From CAZPNX01 sp964588285 (GTDB lineage Bacteria; Edwardsbacteria; AC1; EtOH8): a DNA stretch of 64,000 nucleotides. Made by a program: the position numbers and the translations under genes. Under the pieces are notes generated by a model, which worked only from the letters and a program-made list of their open reading frames with translations, was not told the origin of the DNA and did no database searches. Numbering within the stretch: position 1 is the stretch's first letter; each line of letters starts with the position of its first letter. This document shows positions 24,751-33,577 of the stretch, one piece after another. Location: the NCBI GenBank assembly GCA_964588285.1, contig CAZPNX010000009.1:1-64000 (forward strand), in the 5' to 3' direction.

Positions 24751-25026
24751 TCATCCGAACTTGTAAACCTTTTCCACCGTCTCCAGCACCTTCCAATGGC
24801 ATTTCAGGCCCCGGGGGAAGACCACCAGGTCCCCGGCTTTGATCTCCACCCGCTCTCCAGCTGCGGTGGTCACGATCACCAGACCCTTGATGACATAGGC
24901 TGTCTCGTTGTCGGTGTACTGCCAGTCGAACTCGGAGGGGGCGCATTGCCAGGGCGACCAGCTGTCGACCCCCAGTTTTTGCAGCTCGTTCGGCGAGGGG
25001 CGGGTTTTGACTATCTGTCCCATCAT
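24751..25026 (-). CDS. Small cupin-domain protein
   Basis: 91-residue single-domain cupin of the DUF861/Cupin_3 type. The barrel motif is seen as TDNETAYVIKGLVIV, VEIKAGDLVVFPRGLKCHWKV. Typical metal-binding histidines of the first motif are replaced, and only H81 of the CHWKV strand remains, so it may bind a ligand rather than catalyse. A GAGGGAAGG ribosome binding site precedes two adjacent ATGs (25026 and 25023). It starts 19 bp after the methyltransferase stop. Confidence 0.85.
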   Translation of the reverse strand: MMGQIVKTRPSPNELQKLGVDSWSPWQCAPSEFDWQYTDNETAYVIKGLVIVTTAAGERVEIKAGDLVVFPRGLKCHWKVLETVEKVYKFG

Positions 25027-25045
25027 CCTTCCCTCTTAGATATTT

Positions 25046-25870
25046 TTAGCGGCTCTCCTTGCAGGCCCAAATCATCAACATCGGCAGGGCCCGGGGAGGA
25101 AGAGAACGGAATTCCTGTATCATCCCGTCCAGGATCTTGTTGGCTTCCCGCCCCCACCGTTTGACGTATGACTCCCTTCTTTCCTCCAACGTCTTGGACA
25201 TCATGGCCACATAGGCCGGGAAGTCCGGCTTTTCCAGCACCTCAAGCCCGGCCGTCCTCAGCCCCAGCGATTCCAACAGGAGGCGATAATCGACGGAGCG
25301 GTGTAGGCCCCAGCATTTTTTGCCCTCTAGGGCGGCCAGCTCCACGTTCATCCTCTCCATCCGCCCCTCGGCCGATTCCTTCTCCACCTCTCCAAAACCG
25401 TCGGTTACCTTGTCGTACACCAGAAAGATCCCGTCCGGCGCCAGCACCCTGACGCAGTCTTCAAGCGCCCGGGCCACGTCTCCGTCATCCGACACAAAAT
25501 CGTGGAGGGCCGCCCGCGACACCACCAAGCCGGCCGTGCCGTCGGGCAGTGGCAGGAAGGTGGAGTCGGAGTTGACCACCTCCAGCCTCGGGTCTTGGAT
25601 CGACTTTCGGAGATTATCCGCAGCCGCGTCCAGCCGCTCAACGGCAACAAGCTTCTGCCCCGGCTTTAGGTATTTGTCCAGCAGCTCCCTGGTGAACTCG
25701 CCGGCCCCAGCCCCCAGCTCTACCACCGGCCCCTCCGCCCGGGCGAAGATGCCGCCCAGAATCCTTTCCTCCTCGCGGTTGTATTCCTCGAGGGCAAAAA
25801 GGTAAGTCCGGGCGGCCTCTGCCTCAAGCCCGTGCTCTTTGGCCAGGTGCTCTACCTGCTGTTCGTCCAT
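25046..25870 (-). CDS. SAM-dependent methyltransferase (class I)
   Basis: 274-residue protein with a class I Rossmann methyltransferase core. The SAM motif I is PVVELGAGAGEFTREL, motif II VAVERLDAAA, motif III VVNSDSTFLPLPDGTAGLVV and motif IV SRAALHDF, with a CVRVLAPDGIFLVYD strand. The start is set at ATG 25870 (MDEQQVEHLAKEHG); an in-frame GTG at 25906 would add twelve residues of poor quality, and neither has a strong ribosome binding site. The substrate is unknown. It lies between the TatT-like gene and the cupin gene. Confidence 0.82.
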   Translation of the reverse strand: MDEQQVEHLAKEHGLEAEAARTYLFALEEYNREEERILGGIFARAEGPVVELGAGAGEFTRELLDKYLKPGQKLVAVERLDAAADNLRKSIQDPRLEVVNSDSTFLPLPDGTAGLVVSRAALHDFVSDDGDVARALEDCVRVLAPDGIFLVYDKVTDGFGEVEKESAEGRMERMNVELAALEGKKCWGLHRSVDYRLLLESLGLRTAGLEVLEKPDFPAYVAMMSKTLEERRESYVKRWGREANKILDGMIQEFRSLPPRALPMLMIWACKESR

Positions 25871-25912
25871 CGCTCTAGGCACAGCCCTTGCCTTGACGGA
25901 CAGCACCTGGGA

Positions 25913-26722
25913 TCAGTCGAATTTTTCGGCCTTGAGCTTCCGGGCCTTGTCCTGCTCCACCCTCTGCTCGATGGCCACCTCGGGCAGGGCGTCCGGATCC
26001 CCGGCCAGCACCTCGTCCAACAGCCGGTCGTAGAGGGCCCGGTCCTTGACCTTGGCCGCATAGTTCTCGGCCATCAGCACCTTGGTGGCCAGGTAGTTGG
26101 GAGCGGCAGCCATGGCTTCCTCATAATATTTTTTGGATTTATCCATGTCGCCTCCGGCTATCCCCGGAGCCACGGCATAGTAGGTGCCCAGCCACCGCGC
26201 CGGCCCGCCGTAGTAATAGTTCTTGTCGAGCGAATAGAGATAGGTGATCATCTTGCGGGCCTGCTTGGCCGGGCCCAGCTGCTTGAGGATGTTACGCATC
26301 TTGCCCCACTTGCCGTAGCTGGTGGCCGTCCAGAAGATGGCGCCGGAGAATTCCCTGGGGACGCCGGCTATGGCATCGCCCATGCCCCGCTTCTCGACTT
26401 CATAGCGCTGCTTGAAACCCGGATCGAAGCATAACGCCTTGAGGCCCCATTCGTATCCGGCGTAGTAGCCCTTGGATTTCTGGTCCCCCGACTCGAAGGC
26501 ATCGGCCAGGAAGTACCAGGCATAGGACAAGCGCACCGCCAGGTCGTAGCTGGGGTTTCCCTGGTAGGCCTTCTCGTAGAGGGCAATGGCCTGCTTGAGC
26601 GAGTTCTTGTCGCCGCGCTTGTCCCAGAACCCCTTGGCCTCGTCGAAGCCCGGCTGGGCGCCGAGGGCGGCCGCCAGGAAAAGGGGCGCGGCCAAGCTTA
26701 TAATTATCGGCTTCTTGGGCAT
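25913..26722 (-). CDS. TatT-like TPR protein (TRAP-transporter T-component family)
   Basis: 269-residue exported helical protein with a signal peptide (about residues 1-22, LAAPLFLAAALGA) and TPR-like repeats. The family block NYYYGGPARWLGTYYAVAP, with a following helix DKSKKYYEEAMAAAP, matches the TatT (Tp0956-like) proteins, which in Treponema associate with TRAP transporter substrate-binding proteins. There is no lipobox. No TRAP permease is in the window, so a transport role is only family-based. A GGGAGG ribosome binding site precedes the ATG, and a promoter lies at 26749-26777. Confidence 0.78.
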   Translation of the reverse strand: MPKKPIIISLAAPLFLAAALGAQPGFDEAKGFWDKRGDKNSLKQAIALYEKAYQGNPSYDLAVRLSYAWYFLADAFESGDQKSKGYYAGYEWGLKALCFDPGFKQRYEVEKRGMGDAIAGVPREFSGAIFWTATSYGKWGKMRNILKQLGPAKQARKMITYLYSLDKNYYYGGPARWLGTYYAVAPGIAGGDMDKSKKYYEEAMAAAPNYLATKVLMAENYAAKVKDRALYDRLLDEVLAGDPDALPEVAIEQRVEQDKARKLKAEKFD

Positions 26723-26748
26723 TTGCTGCCTCCCTTTGCGTTATGCTT

Positions 26749-26777
26749 ATTCTATATTAAACCGGCCAGTTTTACAA
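26749..26777 (-). promoter_or_regulatory. Candidate sigma-70 promoter of the TatT-methyltransferase-cupin unit
   Basis: Read on the - strand: TTGTAA (26772-26777), 17-bp spacer, TAGAAT (26749-26754). It sits just upstream of the TatT-like gene, whose start is at 26722. Confidence 0.5.
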
Positions 26778-26813
26778 GAAAAAAAACGCCCGGAAATCGG
26801 CTAAGGAAACGGC

Positions 26814-28265
26814 TCATCCATCAAGCTCTCGGATGGCTTTTTGATAAAAGGAACAGCTTTTACCTTCGGCCAGTTTCTTATATATCGTCAAAGCCTTGAG
26901 CCGGTATTCCTCTTTGCCGGTGCATTTCCACAGTTGCTGCATGATATCGCCCCGGCCGCTTGAGACCTCAGGTTGGGACTCGGCCAGGCTTACAAGCTGG
27001 CTCTCGGATATTTCCGGAGATGCCGAAAAGGAGAGGAGCAACTTCAGGACTTTGCATTGCGCCGTAATATCCTCTCGAAAGAAACTGGCCGCCATATCAC
27101 CGGCCTCGGCGACGGTTTCCCCTGCTTTGGACAGCTGGCCGGTCCGATACTGGTGTTTGGCTAGAGAGACAAGATAATCCGGCAGAAATCGTCCGCTCTG
27201 AACCTGGCGGCCAAAATCTACCGCTGTCTCGAAGTGTCTTCCCGCCGTCGTGTCATCGCCTTGAAGCTCGGCCAAAAGCCCCAGTCGATAATGGGAGTCG
27301 CCTATCGCCAGTTTGTCCCCGGTCTCCTGGGCCAGGGCCAGCTCTCTGAAGGCCATCTCCCGGGCCTGGTCAAACATTCCTTTGTCCAGATAGATGGCAG
27401 AAATATCCCCGCAGGCGCAGGCCAGAAAGTACTTGTCTCCCAGCCTTTCGGCGATTTCCATCTGGCGGCCGTAAAGCTCCAGTGCTTTATCATATTCCTC
27501 CAAGTAGTAATGAAGGCCGGCCAGGCTGCCCAGAGCCATTTCGATCGACCTCAGGTCGCCGGTACGGCTGAATATCCTCATCGCCTCCTCAAGAAACGGC
27601 CGGGCGCGCAAAAAATCCTTTCTTTCCCGATATGTAAGACCGATGGCGTGGATGATGCCGCCAAGAAATTGGGAATTATGGAGCTGCTCGGCCAGCTGCC
27701 GGCTCTTCTCCAGATATTCCAGCGCCCGTTCGGTATCGCCCAACCAAAAATAAGAAATGCCTATTTTTCTCTGGGCATCGGCCGTCAAGTAATGATAGCC
27801 GTTGGCCGCGGCCAGTCTTTCCATCTGTTGGTCGTATTCCAAGGCCTTCCGGTAATCGGCCCAGGCATTATGGACATCCCCCATCATTCCCAGCACCTTG
27901 ACGCTTCCCTGAATGTCTCCTATATATTTATAGATGCTTTCGGCTGCGGCCGCCAGCTCCTGGCTTTCCCGGTACCGGCTGCGATGATACAGTAGGGCAG
28001 AAAGGTTGTAGAGGCTCTCGGCTTCCTGTTTCTTATCCCCGCTTTGACGCATAGTCGCCATGATCAGGCGATAGATCTCCTCAGCCCGCTCCCATTCTCC
28101 CAAAATGGTGAGAACCCGGGCCTTGTTCCTCATGATGCTTAAGGGGAAAAAGCGGTCGGCCTGGTCTTCACGGTAGGCTATCCAACAAATGCTTTCACCC
28201 CTACTGGATCCAGGAAGAATCCGTGTTTTTTTCAACCGGGAGTATTGACCCTGGGCCATTCTCAA
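26814..28265 (-). CDS. TPR-repeat protein (paralogue 3 of 3)
   Basis: 483 residues of tandem TPR units (AESLYNLSALLYHRSRYRES, DAQRKIGISYFWLGDTERAL, GDSHYRLGLLAELQGDDTTA). There is no signal, membrane or catalytic domain. Starts available are TTG 28265 and ATG 28259, neither with a good ribosome binding site; the first helix that aligns with the other two TPR proteins begins near residue 45 (MRNKARVLTILGEWERAEEI), where another in-frame ATG exists. Like its paralogues it may be a shortened descendant of a larger signalling protein with a C-terminal TPR array. It lies 110 bp downstream of the TatD/radical-SAM gene. Confidence 0.75.
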   Translation of the reverse strand: MRMAQGQYSRLKKTRILPGSSRGESICWIAYREDQADRFFPLSIMRNKARVLTILGEWERAEEIYRLIMATMRQSGDKKQEAESLYNLSALLYHRSRYRESQELAAAAESIYKYIGDIQGSVKVLGMMGDVHNAWADYRKALEYDQQMERLAAANGYHYLTADAQRKIGISYFWLGDTERALEYLEKSRQLAEQLHNSQFLGGIIHAIGLTYRERKDFLRARPFLEEAMRIFSRTGDLRSIEMALGSLAGLHYYLEEYDKALELYGRQMEIAERLGDKYFLACACGDISAIYLDKGMFDQAREMAFRELALAQETGDKLAIGDSHYRLGLLAELQGDDTTAGRHFETAVDFGRQVQSGRFLPDYLVSLAKHQYRTGQLSKAGETVAEAGDMAASFFREDITAQCKVLKLLLSFSASPEISESQLVSLAESQPEVSSGRGDIMQQLWKCTGKEEYRLKALTIYKKLAEGKSCSFYQKAIRELDG

Positions 28266-28375
28266 TCGACGGCTATGGAAGTTGATGTGTTGGCCACCAC
28301 CGTAAAGGCCGTGGACGAAAAAGAATTAATAGTCCTCATGATCCAGGCTTAGAGTTCTAATGCCTAAACCGTCAT

Positions 28376-29776
28376 CTAACCCACTACGTCGTAGTGCCTT
28401 ATTCTTATCCCAACCCCTAGTTTCCTGGCCAGCTCCCGGCAGGACGCCAGGTCCACCCCGGGCATGTCCAGCACGGTGAAAGTCGTACCTATGCCCGCCT
28501 TCTTGCATTCCGCGATGAACGACACCACCTCGCCAAAGGCCTTCTCGCCGAAACGGCTGGGGCAGATCCTGTCGTAGGTTTTCTGATCCGGCGCGTTCAG
28601 GCTCACCGAAACCTCGTCTATCAAGCCGGCCAGCTCCGGAACGATATTGCGGTCGTGGATCAGGTTTCCCTGTCCGTTGGTGTTCAGCCGCACCCTGGCC
28701 CCGCGCTCCTTAAGCCACTTGGCCACCTGTACCACCAGCTCCAACCTTAAAAGCGGCTCGCCGTAGCCGCAGAAGACCACCTCCTGGTATCTGGTCGGGT
28801 CGCCGATGGCCGAGATCACCTCGCCGAAATCTGGCTCTCGGTTCAGCCGGAGGTTGTGACCCTTGATGAAATCTGTCTTCTGCCGGATGCAAAAGACACA
28901 GGCGTTGGTGCAGCGGTTGGTCAGGTTCAAGTAGAGGGAGCTGCGGATGGGGTAGGCGATGGCCCCCGGGTCTATCCGCCCGATGCCGAAGAAAGCCTTG
29001 GCGTTGGCCGTGGTCGTCCGGCAGACGTCCTCGTATGTCAGGGGCGACAGGATCTCCGCGATCTTCCGGGCTATCAGCGGGATGTGCGCCGGCTCGCTGC
29101 GAGTTCCCCGGTGCGGCTCGGGAGGCAGGTAGGGGCAGTCGGTCTCCAGCATCAGTCCCTCGGCCGAGACCGACTTAATGACATTTGGAAGGTTTTTGGA
29201 ATTCTTGTAGGTCACCGGCCCGGCCACCGAGACCAGCCAGCCGTTTTTTATGACCTCCCGGGCCATGGCCGCATCCCCGGCAAAGCAGTGGAGCACTGTC
29301 TTTTGGGGCGAGATTTCTTTCAGGATCTCCATGGTTTCGGCATGGGCTTCGCGGTCATGGACGATGGCCGGCAATTCCAGCTCCTTGGCCAGCTCCAGCT
29401 GTCTCCTGAAGGCTTTTTTTTGGATATCCCTCGGCGACCGGTCCCGGTAGAAGTCCAATCCAATCTCTCCCAAAGCCACCACCTTGCTTTGGCGGGCCAA
29501 AGATTCCAATTCGGAAAGGGCCAGCTCATCGACCTGTTTGGCGTCGTGGGGGTGGATGCCGACCGCCGCGTAACAGCAATCGTATCTGGCCGCCAGTTCC
29601 ACCGACTCCCGGCTGTTTTGAAGGTTATAGCCCACGTTGACGATATACTCCACCCCGGCCTCCCGGGCCCGGGCAATCACTTCGTCCCGGTCTTTGTCGA
29701 ACTTAGGATCGGCCAGGTGGGCATGAGTTTCGATGATGTTGGGTTTCTCCTGCTGTCCCACAATCCGTCCTCTCAT
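28376..29776 (-). CDS. TatD-family metal nuclease fused to a radical SAM domain
   Basis: 466-residue fusion. Residues about 12-260 are a complete TatD DNase/hydrolase: ETHAHLADPKFD with the HxH pair, VALGEIGLDFY, PAIVHDREAH, KTVLHCFAGD and LMLETDCPYLPPEPHRG. Residues about 277-466 are a radical SAM domain with the iron-sulfur motif C289-x3-C293-x2-C296 in RCTNACVFCIR, then VVFCGYGEPLLRLELV and VRLNTNGQGN. Such TatD-linked radical SAM proteins form a recognised but uncharacterised family. The start is the ATG at 29776, whose ATGA overlaps the stop of the response-regulator gene, so translation is probably coupled. A longer in-frame reading into that gene is not protein-like. Confidence 0.9.
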   Translation of the reverse strand: MRGRIVGQQEKPNIIETHAHLADPKFDKDRDEVIARAREAGVEYIVNVGYNLQNSRESVELAARYDCCYAAVGIHPHDAKQVDELALSELESLARQSKVVALGEIGLDFYRDRSPRDIQKKAFRRQLELAKELELPAIVHDREAHAETMEILKEISPQKTVLHCFAGDAAMAREVIKNGWLVSVAGPVTYKNSKNLPNVIKSVSAEGLMLETDCPYLPPEPHRGTRSEPAHIPLIARKIAEILSPLTYEDVCRTTTANAKAFFGIGRIDPGAIAYPIRSSLYLNLTNRCTNACVFCIRQKTDFIKGHNLRLNREPDFGEVISAIGDPTRYQEVVFCGYGEPLLRLELVVQVAKWLKERGARVRLNTNGQGNLIHDRNIVPELAGLIDEVSVSLNAPDQKTYDRICPSRFGEKAFGEVVSFIAECKKAGIGTTFTVLDMPGVDLASCRELARKLGVGIRIRHYDVVG

Positions 29777-30408
29777 TTTCTTTCGGCGATGAACTTTCCG
29801 TCGCTCCACCCCAGAACCGTCATCAGCGAGTCCGGGTCCTCGCGGCCGTTGAGCCGGCACCGGGTTATGGCCCCCTGCTTGATCTCGATCCATCCCCGGT
29901 CCAGGGTGCGCTCGATGGAAATGCCGCCGTCCCAGCGGTTCAAGGAGAACATGTCAAGCAGGTTGAAGATGCCCACCAATTCCAGCTTCCCGCTGAAGAT
30001 CTTGGACTTGTTGGCATAAAGCTTCTTTGTCTTGTCCGCATCCTTGAGCCTGAGGTCGATGGCCTTAAAAAGCTCCTCGGCGTCAAAGGGCTTGGTGAGG
30101 TATCGGGCCCCGCCCACGCTGTAGCCCTTGGCCAGGCTCTTGTGGTCGGTCTTGGCGGTCAAAAAGATGACCGGGATGGTCTTGAGCTCGGGGTGGGCCT
30201 TGACCTGGGCGCAGAATTCGTAGCCGTCGATGGTGGGCATCATAACGTCGGCCAGGATCAGGTCGGGCCTTTCCCGGATGGCTGCGGTGAACCCGTCGAA
30301 ACCGTCTCCAGCGGTGACCACTGCATAGCCCCGCACGGAAAGCTGGAGTTCCATGATCTTGAGAAAATGAGGTTCGTCGTCGACCACCAGTATCTTGTAT
30401 TTCTTCAT
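29773..30408 (-). CDS. Response regulator with C-terminal DUF4388/PATAN-like domain
   Basis: 211-residue protein. Residues 1-122 are a REC domain with acidic pocket D10-D11, phosphoacceptor D54 in LILADVMMP, conserved T in FLTAKTD and K106 in YLTKPFD. The C-terminal part (FSGKLELVGIFNLLDMFSL; GGISIERTLDRGWIEIKQGA) resembles the DUF4388/PATAN module of PatA-type regulators, so output is likely protein interaction rather than DNA binding. No histidine kinase is adjacent. The stop overlaps the TatD/radical-SAM start codon by ATGA. Confidence 0.88.
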   Translation of the reverse strand: MKKYKILVVDDEPHFLKIMELQLSVRGYAVVTAGDGFDGFTAAIRERPDLILADVMMPTIDGYEFCAQVKAHPELKTIPVIFLTAKTDHKSLAKGYSVGGARYLTKPFDAEELFKAIDLRLKDADKTKKLYANKSKIFSGKLELVGIFNLLDMFSLNRWDGGISIERTLDRGWIEIKQGAITRCRLNGREDPDSLMTVLGWSDGKFIAERK

Positions 30409-30465
30409 GTTTTCCAGAAACGCCTGCTATCCTCTAAAAACCTTTGCCAGATTGCTGCTTATAAT

Positions 30466-30494
30466 AGGATATCACTCCCGGCCCTCCCTGTCAA
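30466..30494 (-). promoter_or_regulatory. Sigma-70 promoter of the response-regulator operon
   Basis: On the - strand TTGACA (30489-30494), 17-bp spacer, TATCCT (30466-30471). The leader would be about 50 nt to the ATG at 30408. Confidence 0.6.
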
Positions 30495-30542
30495 TACAAT
30501 TTGATTATCCAATCAGTTCAGGTAAGCTGGAAACAAGCCCTG

Positions 30543-30753
30543 ACCGGTGGTGTTCGGTCAATCCGATACACCACCGGTAAAGGGGTCCGGGGGCGCAGAG
30601 CGACTAGGCGTGAGGCCGAAAGCGAGAGCGAAGGCCATTCCCAATCAATGAGTTGCATCCGAAGATAATAATTAGTGATGAAAGACCTGTTTATTATGTT
30701 TAGCCCTGCGCCCCCGGTGCCTCTTTTGCCCTTTCTGGGCAGTCAGAAAGGGC
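30543..30753. repeat. Intergenic region rich in inverted repeats
   Basis: The 437-bp gap 30409-30845 has no gene. It contains three perfect inverted repeats: ACCGGTGGTGT (30543-30553) with ACACCACCGGT (30568-30578); CCGGGGGCGCAG (30587-30598) with CTGCGCCCCCGG (30706-30717), enclosing about 107 nt; and GCCCTTTCT (30728-30736) with AGAAAGGGC (30745-30753). It may be a structured repeat element or an unassigned RNA. Confidence 0.55.
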
Positions 30754-30794
30754 GGATAGTCTTACCTGAAAAGATAAGATAGTCAATCAATACA

Positions 30795-30830
30795 AAAGGC
30801 CGGCCCGAACATGCCGGACCGGCGCTTTTA
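30795..30830 (-). terminator. Rho-independent terminator of the giant exported-protein operon
   Basis: On the - strand a stem GCCGGTCCG (30815-30823) pairs with CGGGCCGGC (30799-30807), with one G-T wobble, followed by CTTTT. It is 15-50 bp past the stop of the preceding gene. Confidence 0.75.
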
Positions 30831-30842
30831 TATCAAAAACGG

Positions 30843-31436
30843 CTTTTAACGCACCAGCTGCACCTTGCCCCCGAACTGCCTGCCGCCTATTGAGATGCGG
30901 TACAAGTAGACGCCGGCTGACAGCCTGGTCCCGTTATCGTCAGCGCCGTCCCATCTCACCTGATAATATCCCGGCGCCAGCAAGCCCTGCTCGATGCGCC
31001 TCACCAGCTGCCCGGAGATGTTGTATATCTTAAGGCTCATCTTCCCCGGTTCTGCTATCTGATATCTGATGGTTGTCATCTGCCAAAACGGATTGGGGGC
31101 ACAGCCCAGCACCAGAGCCGCCTGCGGCCGGCCCCGGCCCAGCTTGCAGGACACCGGCCCGAAGTAGGCAATCCTTCCATCAAGCCCCAGCTCCCCTATC
31201 CGGTAGTAATAGGTTTTCCCCTCCCGGACAGCAATATCTGACCAAGTATAGTCCCTTGGCACCTGACTGTTCCCGGCCGCCGCCACCCGGCCCAGCTCCA
31301 CAAACGGCCCGCTCTCGGCATCCGATCTCTCCACAATCCACTGATACGACCCGTTCTCGCTCTCGGTGCGCCAGGACAGGGTGATGGCCCACTCCGCAGC
31401 CAAGGCCGAAAAGCCGGCCAACTCCACCGCCAGAGG
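30843..31436. repeat. 594-bp direct repeat, copy A
   Basis: This segment encodes the C-terminal 196 residues of the downstream giant exported protein and its stop. By eye it is base-for-base identical to 33578-34171 (offset 2735). Identity begins sharply at CCTCTGGCGG in coding sense and ends just past the stop codon. Confidence 0.92.
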
Positions 31437-33539
31437 ATTGTTTTTGTCGCCCGAGGTCCAATAGGAAAAACTGTCTATGCCAGTGGCCGTCACTGTGTTG
31501 TTACCCGGGTCTACTGTTCCTCCGCTGCCATACATGCTCCAACGGCTGCCGTCTGGGGAGCGGAACAGGGCCAGATTCTCCTCGGTGATATCATTCAGTT
31601 CGTTATCAAAATAATAGAAAACCATGGAGGCATCAAGATCGTTGTTGACCTTGGAATTAATAATAAAATACCTTTTAATGGATTTATTGTTTCCCTGGAT
31701 GATGGGTGAGCCGGTAACCCGGGTGACGGTAGTGGTATCCGGGGCTGAGCCCAAAGCCTCCAATTCCAGTCCCAATCCTCCGAAAGATTCCGGATTGTTA
31801 GTTAAAACCCTGGTGGTGGAAACCCTACCGGCAACATGGGAGCCGTCGCTTTCGTTAATGGTGGCCTCCGGTCCTATGGTTAGGGTATGGCTGCCGGTGT
31901 AAAGAATGCCTTCGAGTAGATCTACATACTGGGGAATATACCTGTCGGCGTGCAAGGTAACACCGTTAGTATTTTCAACGCTAAGGAAAAAGGGTCCGTC
32001 AATAGTAGTAAATTCATCATCGCTGGTGGTCTGAGGTTCAATTCCACAATAATCTATTCCGCTGTTGTCGTTGTAGTGTACGTTAAAACCGTTGGGATGA
32101 ATGGCCCCGTTTCGCAGGTACAAAGCATTGCCGTTTATCCAGAGTTCTCCGGAAAGCGTCATCCCGTTAGGATTGTCCAGAAACAGCCAAAATAAACTGT
32201 CGGCCGCAGCCGGCAGGACAATTCCTTCGGCGGTACCCAGAATATAGAGCTCAGATTCCGGCAAAGGCTGAAAGTTGGATGGGTTCCCGGCTATGGGCCT
32301 GGTTATTCCAATATAACAATAGGATTGCGGCGCAAAAATACCGCTGGTCAAGCTCAGTGTGCCGTTTATAATGCAGTTCGTGTACAGTAACAACGTATCT
32401 GTTTTATCCACGGTGAGGTTACCGATCGTATCCGGCAGCCCGTTGCCAGTAATTTGATTGCTGTTCCCGTTGTATACGTAGTTGCCCCATTTGCTGAAGC
32501 TGCGGCTGCCGGAGACCCGGATGTTTCCGAATGTGTCCGTGGCGCTGATGCCGTCGATCGAACCGATGCCCAGTGTGCCGCCTGACGCCAGCGTGAAGTT
32601 GCCGTCGCCGGCTACCAGATTGGTGTCGCAGTTCAGTTTTCCGTTTATGGTTAGGTAACAAGAGCCGGATACATTAAAATTGGTATACAGCGTCAACGAT
32701 GCCCCGCTGTCCACTGCCCAATTTATATTGGCGTTGTCGAGCGTTCCTCCCGATCCGATAAATACTCCATTGGCTCCGGAAAATCTAAAATCCAGCGGAG
32801 AATTGGTGTTCCCGTGCTTAAATGTCCCTCCGGTCTGCCTGTAGTCTCCGTTGCAGTTTATTCTGTAACTTAAGCCTGTATTCGTGCCGTTGGATGTGTT
32901 CAATGTTCCGCCGGCTATGATCAAATCTCCGCCCAGTGTCAACGTATATGCTGTATTGCCGCTTAACCGGAATTCTCGGATACTGGTGCTCTGGACGGTC
33001 AAATCACCATTGATGTTTGTTATCCCTCCCGCGCAATTCACCGATCCGCCAGGATCAGCGGTGAAATTTATCAACAGATTGCCGAAAGTTACTCCCGAGG
33101 GACCGGTGGTGTTGGAGTTGTTGATCTCCACTGTGCTGCCTGAGGAAAACAATTCCGTCCCCTGGAAAATGTTGGAGCCATAGGCCGCGGTGTTTGAGTG
33201 CCTATAGAGCCCGCCGCTGTCGATTTGGAATATGGTGGCCGCGGCTAGTGTCACCGCGTAGGTAGATACCAGTGCGCCTCCGTCTTCTATCTGAAGCTTG
33301 GATCCGGACCCGGAGACGCTCCATGTGGCCGAGGTGGTCATGGTGTCCCCCCCTTGGACCACAAAACCATCGCCGCTGGTAAAATTTAGAGGCTGGCTGC
33401 CGCTCCCATCGCGTTGTGAATTCCAACTGTCAGTCAGGTTGGGAGCCAGATTGCCTTGTGAGTAATATGTCGCCCCACCTACCGGCATGGCTGCAATCAG
33501 GGAGAATACAAAGATAAAGATAAACGCTGCTTTATTCAT
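30846..33539 (-). CDS. Large exported beta-helix-like protein with FlgD/Ig C-terminal module
   Basis: 897-residue exported protein. A signal peptide covers about residues 1-23, and a GGAGG ribosome binding site sits before the ATG. Residues about 30-480 are repetitive, Gly/Asn/Thr-rich beta strands (GGDTMTTSATWSVSGSGSKL; INGDLTVQSTS; LYTNFNVSGSCYLTINGKL), typical of a right-handed beta helix. A conserved block (SMVFYYFDNELNDITEENL) precedes the C-terminal module from residue about 702: an Fn3-like part (WRTESENGSYQWIVERSDAE) and a FlgD/Ig-like domain (MSLKIYNISGQLVRRIEQGL; LSAGVYLYRISIGG) ending in GGKVQLVR. Such ends serve as sorting signals in type IX secretion, which is inference here. It lies 41 bp downstream of a second giant gene that shares an identical C-terminus. 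Confidence 0.85.
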   Translation of the reverse strand: MNKAAFIFIFVFSLIAAMPVGGATYYSQGNLAPNLTDSWNSQRDGSGSQPLNFTSGDGFVVQGGDTMTTSATWSVSGSGSKLQIEDGGALVSTYAVTLAAATIFQIDSGGLYRHSNTAAYGSNIFQGTELFSSGSTVEINNSNTTGPSGVTFGNLLINFTADPGGSVNCAGGITNINGDLTVQSTSIREFRLSGNTAYTLTLGGDLIIAGGTLNTSNGTNTGLSYRINCNGDYRQTGGTFKHGNTNSPLDFRFSGANGVFIGSGGTLDNANINWAVDSGASLTLYTNFNVSGSCYLTINGKLNCDTNLVAGDGNFTLASGGTLGIGSIDGISATDTFGNIRVSGSRSFSKWGNYVYNGNSNQITGNGLPDTIGNLTVDKTDTLLLYTNCIINGTLSLTSGIFAPQSYCYIGITRPIAGNPSNFQPLPESELYILGTAEGIVLPAAADSLFWLFLDNPNGMTLSGELWINGNALYLRNGAIHPNGFNVHYNDNSGIDYCGIEPQTTSDDEFTTIDGPFFLSVENTNGVTLHADRYIPQYVDLLEGILYTGSHTLTIGPEATINESDGSHVAGRVSTTRVLTNNPESFGGLGLELEALGSAPDTTTVTRVTGSPIIQGNNKSIKRYFIINSKVNNDLDASMVFYYFDNELNDITEENLALFRSPDGSRWSMYGSGGTVDPGNNTVTATGIDSFSYWTSGDKNNPLAVELAGFSALAAEWAITLSWRTESENGSYQWIVERSDAESGPFVELGRVAAAGNSQVPRDYTWSDIAVREGKTYYYRIGELGLDGRIAYFGPVSCKLGRGRPQAALVLGCAPNPFWQMTTIRYQIAEPGKMSLKIYNISGQLVRRIEQGLLAPGYYQVRWDGADDNGTRLSAGVYLYRISIGGRQFGGKVQLVR

Positions 33540-33577
33540 TTTGCCTCCGCATTAAGACGATGAACAGGGCATGATAT

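Noticed and set aside
28275..28352. Short + strand frame with a protein-like look (MEVDVLATTVKAVDEKEL)
   Set aside because: Only about 25 codons, no ribosome binding site, and no homology that can be judged; could be a relic but cannot be supported.
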